Assembly: GCA_008921705.1 (NCBI GenBank)
Contig: VFFE01009068.1
Span: 598,875-662,874, forward strand
Length of the DNA: 64,000 nucleotides
Direction: 5' to 3'
From: Burhinus oedicnemus
Taxonomy: Eukaryota > Chordata > Aves > Charadriiformes > Burhinidae
Positions 59,301 to 64,000 of this stretch are shown one piece after another. The stretch's first letter is position 1. Every line of letters starts with the position of its first letter. Below the pieces are notes generated by a model that was not told the DNA's origin, searched no databases, and saw only the letters and a list, made by a program, of their open reading frames with translations. Position numbers and translations under genes: made by a program.

Positions 59301-62300
59301 CTGAATATACTCTCTCCAGAGTATCTTACTCAGGCCTCCAGCTAGGTTTTTGAGCCAATGACAGCTGTGAAGGTCATTTTCTTCAGCCCTTCCAGGTTTG
59401 TCCTTAGTGCTACACCTGTGGTCTGTCTTGATGTTAAAATTAAAGACACAGTTGTGTTAAAGACACAGTAAACAATTAAAGTCAGGCTACACAATGGCTG
59501 TATGATGGTATAGGTTATTAAAAAACACATTAAAAAGTATGTTTAGTAAAATAATAATCAGCTTCCACACCTCCTAGCTTACTATAGTGTTATACATCAA
59601 CTGCATAAAGAATTAGCAAATCCAAACAAAGAATTCCCAGTTCTTTGATCTAGTTGGTTTGTCTGTCCCTCAAGGCAGTTTCTTTAGCCCTTTTTATTCC
59701 CTTTATTTGCTTTGCTTCTTGAGCCAAAACAATCAAGGTTATGAATTTGCTATGTACACAGTGCAATGCATTTTCTGAAGGCTGCTTGTATTATTTACAT
59801 GGAACGAGTCAAGTTTCCAGAACTGCATAATGCTTCTAGCACTGACGCAAGTCTTTCTGAATTACATGTTCCTTATGTCCATGGTGTCTATTGTCTATTG
59901 TCTTTGGGGTTTCCGTGCTTCCAAGGTTTTACATGTGTCACAGTTGCTAAAATGATTTGTACAAGGCTTTTTCAGAGACCTACTTGGGAATATACAACAG
60001 CTCAGCAACTCTTACAAGGTGTGTAGATGAATTCTTAGAAAACATTTTGAAAATGTACTTTGCATGTTTGAAGATAATGCTTAAATTTCTGACTGTCTTG
60101 AAATTTAGTGGTAAAATATGAAACACTATCCGCAGAAAGTTTTATTGACAACTCTTAAAATAAGGAGCTAATTCCGAGCAGAATATAAAGGTCTGGAATC
60201 TAAATTCAAATGCTTAGAACTACAATAGCAGATGAAGAACTTTTGAAATAATATAAACTGTTGCTATACTGAAAGCAAAGATTTCAAAATTAGACACTTA
60301 GATTAGCTGGAAAATGTATTCATAAATTTATGGATACAGACACCAAAAAGATACAGCTATTTCCATTGAGTTTGAGCTTCTGTAGCTACAGAATGGCAAT
60401 TCCTGACTTGTACAAGGAGGGTAACTCTTTCTTATCAATTGGAGAACAATATTGAATTCAATAACTGATGGCTATGGAACATTTTGTCTTAATGCAATAA
60501 AATTAATTTTAATTCTGGGAACACTTCATATGGTTTGTTCAATGCACAGTGTTTGACAAGGGAAGATATCTTTTTGTGTCTTATGATTTGAGCTGTTACA
60601 GGTGCAAAAAATGTATTTGCATTGTGGTAATATATTTTCATTTAGTTAAAACTTTAGTAAGTCAATTGGCTTTGAAATTTCTATAGATAATGAAGGATGG
60701 AGTTTGCATATGCTGGACAACTTTTTCATTTAATGTTAATAACTGAGAACCAAGAACTGTTATATTGCACAAACCAGTGTAATTGATGCTTTCACCAGAA
60801 ATTAAACTGCCATCATTGCCATATAAAAAATATATATTTCTATGAAGAGGATTTATTCTTCTGCTATTTCTGTCAATATGCTATGAGCTATTATAAGATG
60901 ATTCCCTAGAAGATGAATTAAAATACTGTTTTCACCAAGACATTATTCTTCATTTAATTCTGTAGGGGTTTTTGAAATAAATTACTGACAGTTCAATAAA
61001 ACAATTCTGTTGTTTGATCTCTGTTAATGAGCCCAAATAAATACCTAATCTTCAGAATTATGAGTAGCACAAACACAGTCACATACAAATGAGGCAAAGA
61101 AAGTACATAATGAATTATTAAAAGATCAGTCTTTTACTAATTTTTAAGACTATTTCTGTTAACTATGGTACCGTAAGAGCTACCTTGGGTCCTCAAATAC
61201 ATGTTTAATGGACTATATGGTAATATCGTCCCCTTTTACAATTAGACTTACCAAGAAAATTTAAGAAGTAGCCCTCAAATACTTGGTCCGATAACAAAGC
61301 CCATGTCAGAAAAAAAAAAAAATAAATCCATGGGATTGATGGGGTAAAATGCAGTAAATTGAGTTTTATTCAGCGGCTAACAGAACTGCTACGTGCAACT
61401 AAATCAGCAGGGAGGATGTAATTATGCACAATGACCAGCAGAAACCCCAAGGACAATGCTATTATCCTTACTAAGAACTTGTCTGCAGTTAGAAGCCAGG
61501 GTAGACCTGAGGCCATACATTAATAGCATAAATATACTGTGTTCTGGCTACCATGCACCAGTTCCCCGTGTACTCTTAGCTATTTCTTACTGGCGCAAAA
61601 TGTGCACTAACATTTTGTAAATAACTGAACCCACCAAGGGCATATTTACAACTGCAATGTAATGTATGAATACTCGATCTAGCTTGTAATGAGCTACCCT
61701 AATTACAGGAAGCATTGGAGCCAGAATGACACAAGCAGATTGCACTGTTTCCTGGACAGGGAAAATCAGTAGTCTGTGAACACCATGCTGGTAGGTATAT
61801 TTTTATAATTATGAGGCAGGCATGATCTGTGCACACCAAAAGAGTGTACAGTGGGTCCTTGGGAGCAATAGTGAACTAATTCACACTCTGTTTCACCCGT
61901 TCCTAACTTCCTGTGTGGATAGATCCTAAAATTACTGCTGTTAAAGTGGAAAAGTCCAAGTTTCTTAACTTCTTTCTCAGAGAAACAAGAAAATAAAAAT
62001 TGGTCTAGAAATTGTTCTGAATAGGAACTGCTCGTGGCACTCTTTGCTTTTCCATAGAGTCACTTTGTGAGTGACATGGTGATAGAACTCCTTTAGAGAC
62101 TTAAGTAAGTGGCATGTGGAGAAAAGAGTTGGCAGAAGTTTCCTGGAGTAGAGGCTAAAGCATAATAAATCTGTTCCAAGCAAACACCCAGCAATTCCAG
62201 AGTGATGAGGCAGGCCAAAAGTCAAACCAGAAAGTCAAGTCAGCAGGTTGCAGGTCTGGATCAAGGAGATATGAGATTGGGTGCAGATGAAGTGGCAATG

Positions 62301-64000
62301 CAGCCACAGCCTACCTCAGGTGGGGGCCAAGCACAACAGCATCAGATGTTAGTCATTGCCCCAGGCAGAGGCAGGGAGAGCTAGTGCTGAGGCTTCTTCC
62401 AGCTTTTTTCTCCATAAGTTCTGAAGCTGGCCAAGGCCTCTGAAACAGATCACTCGTGAAGAAGCTGGCCTTGAAGGCAGCCTGTTAAAATTCTAGAAGG
62501 GAGGGAGTGCACTTTGGTTTACTTCACTGTGAATCTGGCTCACATATGACCTAAACACAGTTGCCAGGCATCTAAGTAGTATTATTTAGCTATAGTTGAT
62601 GGGTTTAAGTCTTCTGAAGGACATGTTCATCAGGACAGAGCTCCTAGTACTGGGTGAGGGCCTTTGAGTCCAGTTCAGTAGAAAGAGTACCTTCATGTAA
62701 CTCACATCCTACAATTCCTTTGTATTTTGAAGAGATGTCTGGACTTGCAAGCAGATCCAAACATTTTTACTTTGGAATCTGTGACAGCATCAAGTCCCAT
62801 TTTGTAATGTTGAGCCTTCAGTTGTTTTGCTCACCATGCTGAACAGCATCAGTAAGCTTCATTTGTCCCCAGATTTCTTTGGGTCTTCTCTTTTCATCTG
62901 TTGTAATTAATTTATGTCTGAAAATTATAATTTTGGTTTAGTTATTGACATTTGATTTTGAAGAGCAGTTTTTACTTACTATTTTTCCACTCTTTCCTTG
63001 TGGTGGTTTATGGCCTCAGAGGTGGCTACATAAAATTCCTTTATAATTTCCACTTGCTACATGACATCAAATTTGCTCAAAATATTTGCATATTTTCATA
63101 TTATTTTTTAAATCCTTGTTATTGTGGTTTAAAGTTTGCATGACTGTAACAGTGAAGTTAGATAGGATGTGAACTGAAATATGGATTTTGTTTGGAAAAA
63201 GTAAAGAAATGTTGCATGCAAAGGTAAAGTAATTCTTATAATGCATAGCTGCAATATTACTGTAACAAGTAAATGGTATTAAATGCAAGTATATTCCCGA
63301 ACATTTTTTCTGTATCTGTATGTTTCTATATACATATGTGGTTTTTTCTAACGGATCATTGTCTTAGTGGAATGAAAATGACTATGAAATAAGGGCGTAT
63401 AGGTGACTAGGTTTTGCCAGTAAACTTTTATCAGTACTTGGTTCTGGCGGTTGAGGTGGCAATGCTTAAGAGCTCATCACTGAGGTAGGCTGAAATTGAA
63501 GTAGGTGTTTTCTCTTTTCCTTGTCTTTCCTCATCTACTATCAGGTACCTTTTTTACATCTTCTGTCTATTGTATATGTTCAGCTTCATATCACAAATTT
63601 TACTACTTGCACACATTTTTCTGTACTTGTTTTTTTTTCTGGAGCTGTACCATTAGCTCACTGCTTTGTAGTTTCACATTAATTTTATGCTTATCTGTGA
63701 TAAAAAAAAATACTTTTTGCTGTTTGTGCTATTGCTAGTGTTACAGTATGACAACTTGTTTATACACTGTTGCCAGCACATATTTTTTTGTAAAATGCCT
63801 TTTTCCCAGCTTACGTTATCTTTCATTTTCAGCTTTACTGTGGATATAAATTCAGCAATGGTCAAAACCTGAATGTTGAAAAGGTTTTAGAAGTTCAAAT
63901 TGGACCTCAGAATATCCTGTAAAAAATACAGAAGATAGGGCCTGTAATAAAAAGATCATATTAGCACTTAAGTGCTAATTTTGCGCACATATAGTAAATG
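56323..64000. other. AT-rich spacer to window end
   Basis: No gene recognised. Simple repeats are an AT run at 57289-57308, a CA run at 57948-57959 followed by A-rich DNA, and an A-rich tract at 61310-61322. Segments at about 61340-61780 and 62200-62500 are less AT-rich and look repeat-like, but I cannot name a family. The final kilobase is T-rich with only low-complexity frames. Confidence 0.55.
57289..57308. repeat. (AT)n microsatellite
   Basis: Ten uninterrupted AT units. Simple repeat, probably polymorphic in length. Confidence 0.9.

Noticed and set aside
1..64000. CRISPR arrays, operons, ribosome-binding sites, tRNA or rRNA genes
   Set aside because: No regularly spaced direct repeats or recognisable RNA genes; the sequence is vertebrate, so bacterial features are not expected.

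Overview
The window reads as AT-rich, gene-poor chromosomal DNA from a bird, most likely a neoavian. The evidence is a set of CR1 LINEs with the avian 3' end (ATTCTATG-type octamers), several families of avian endogenous retrovirus (ERV) long terminal repeats (LTRs), and no bacterial-style gene packing. I could not recognise any host protein-coding exon, tRNA, rRNA or CRISPR array. The many short open frames have no coding signature and mostly lie in repeats or AT-rich spacer.

Layout. 1-8308 is spacer, with a GC-richer block at about 5140-6110 and a coding-like patch on the minus strand at about 6930-7383. A family-A LTR (8309-8957) and a 5'-truncated CR1 (9645-11219) follow. 11220-18791 is spacer holding a very old CR1 fragment (about 13330-13900). 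A possible LTR tip and a second CR1 occupy 18792-20226. A family-B solo LTR sits at 22490-23240, and two CR1 3' ends lie tail to tail at 24610-25175. The densest block is 26960-32137: a probable family-C LTR, a family-B LTR followed by a tRNA-Lys-type primer-binding site, an open frame predicting a small glycosylated membrane protein with a mucin-like tail, GT-rich and tandem-repeat sequence, then a second family-A LTR. A minus-strand CR1 lies at 34057-34638. Family E (minus strand) supplies LTRs at 37711, 43323 and 49608, and family D a GC-rich LTR at 39156-40001. A near-perfect 74-nt hairpin (41691-41764) stands just upstream of a second ancient CR1 (about 41930-43045). A 307-base assembly gap is at 48448-48754. 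The last 14 kb is mostly spacer with one short CR1 (56033-56322).

By eye about a fifth of the window is recognisable mobile DNA. All copies look dead: CR1 frames carry frameshifts, stops and, in one copy, a changed catalytic residue; most ERVs are solo LTRs. Layers of age are visible: ancient amniote-type CR1, then at least three avian CR1 groups, then LTR insertions, some still with target-site duplications. The two items I would check first are the 74-nt hairpin and the membrane/mucin-like frame behind the primer-binding site.
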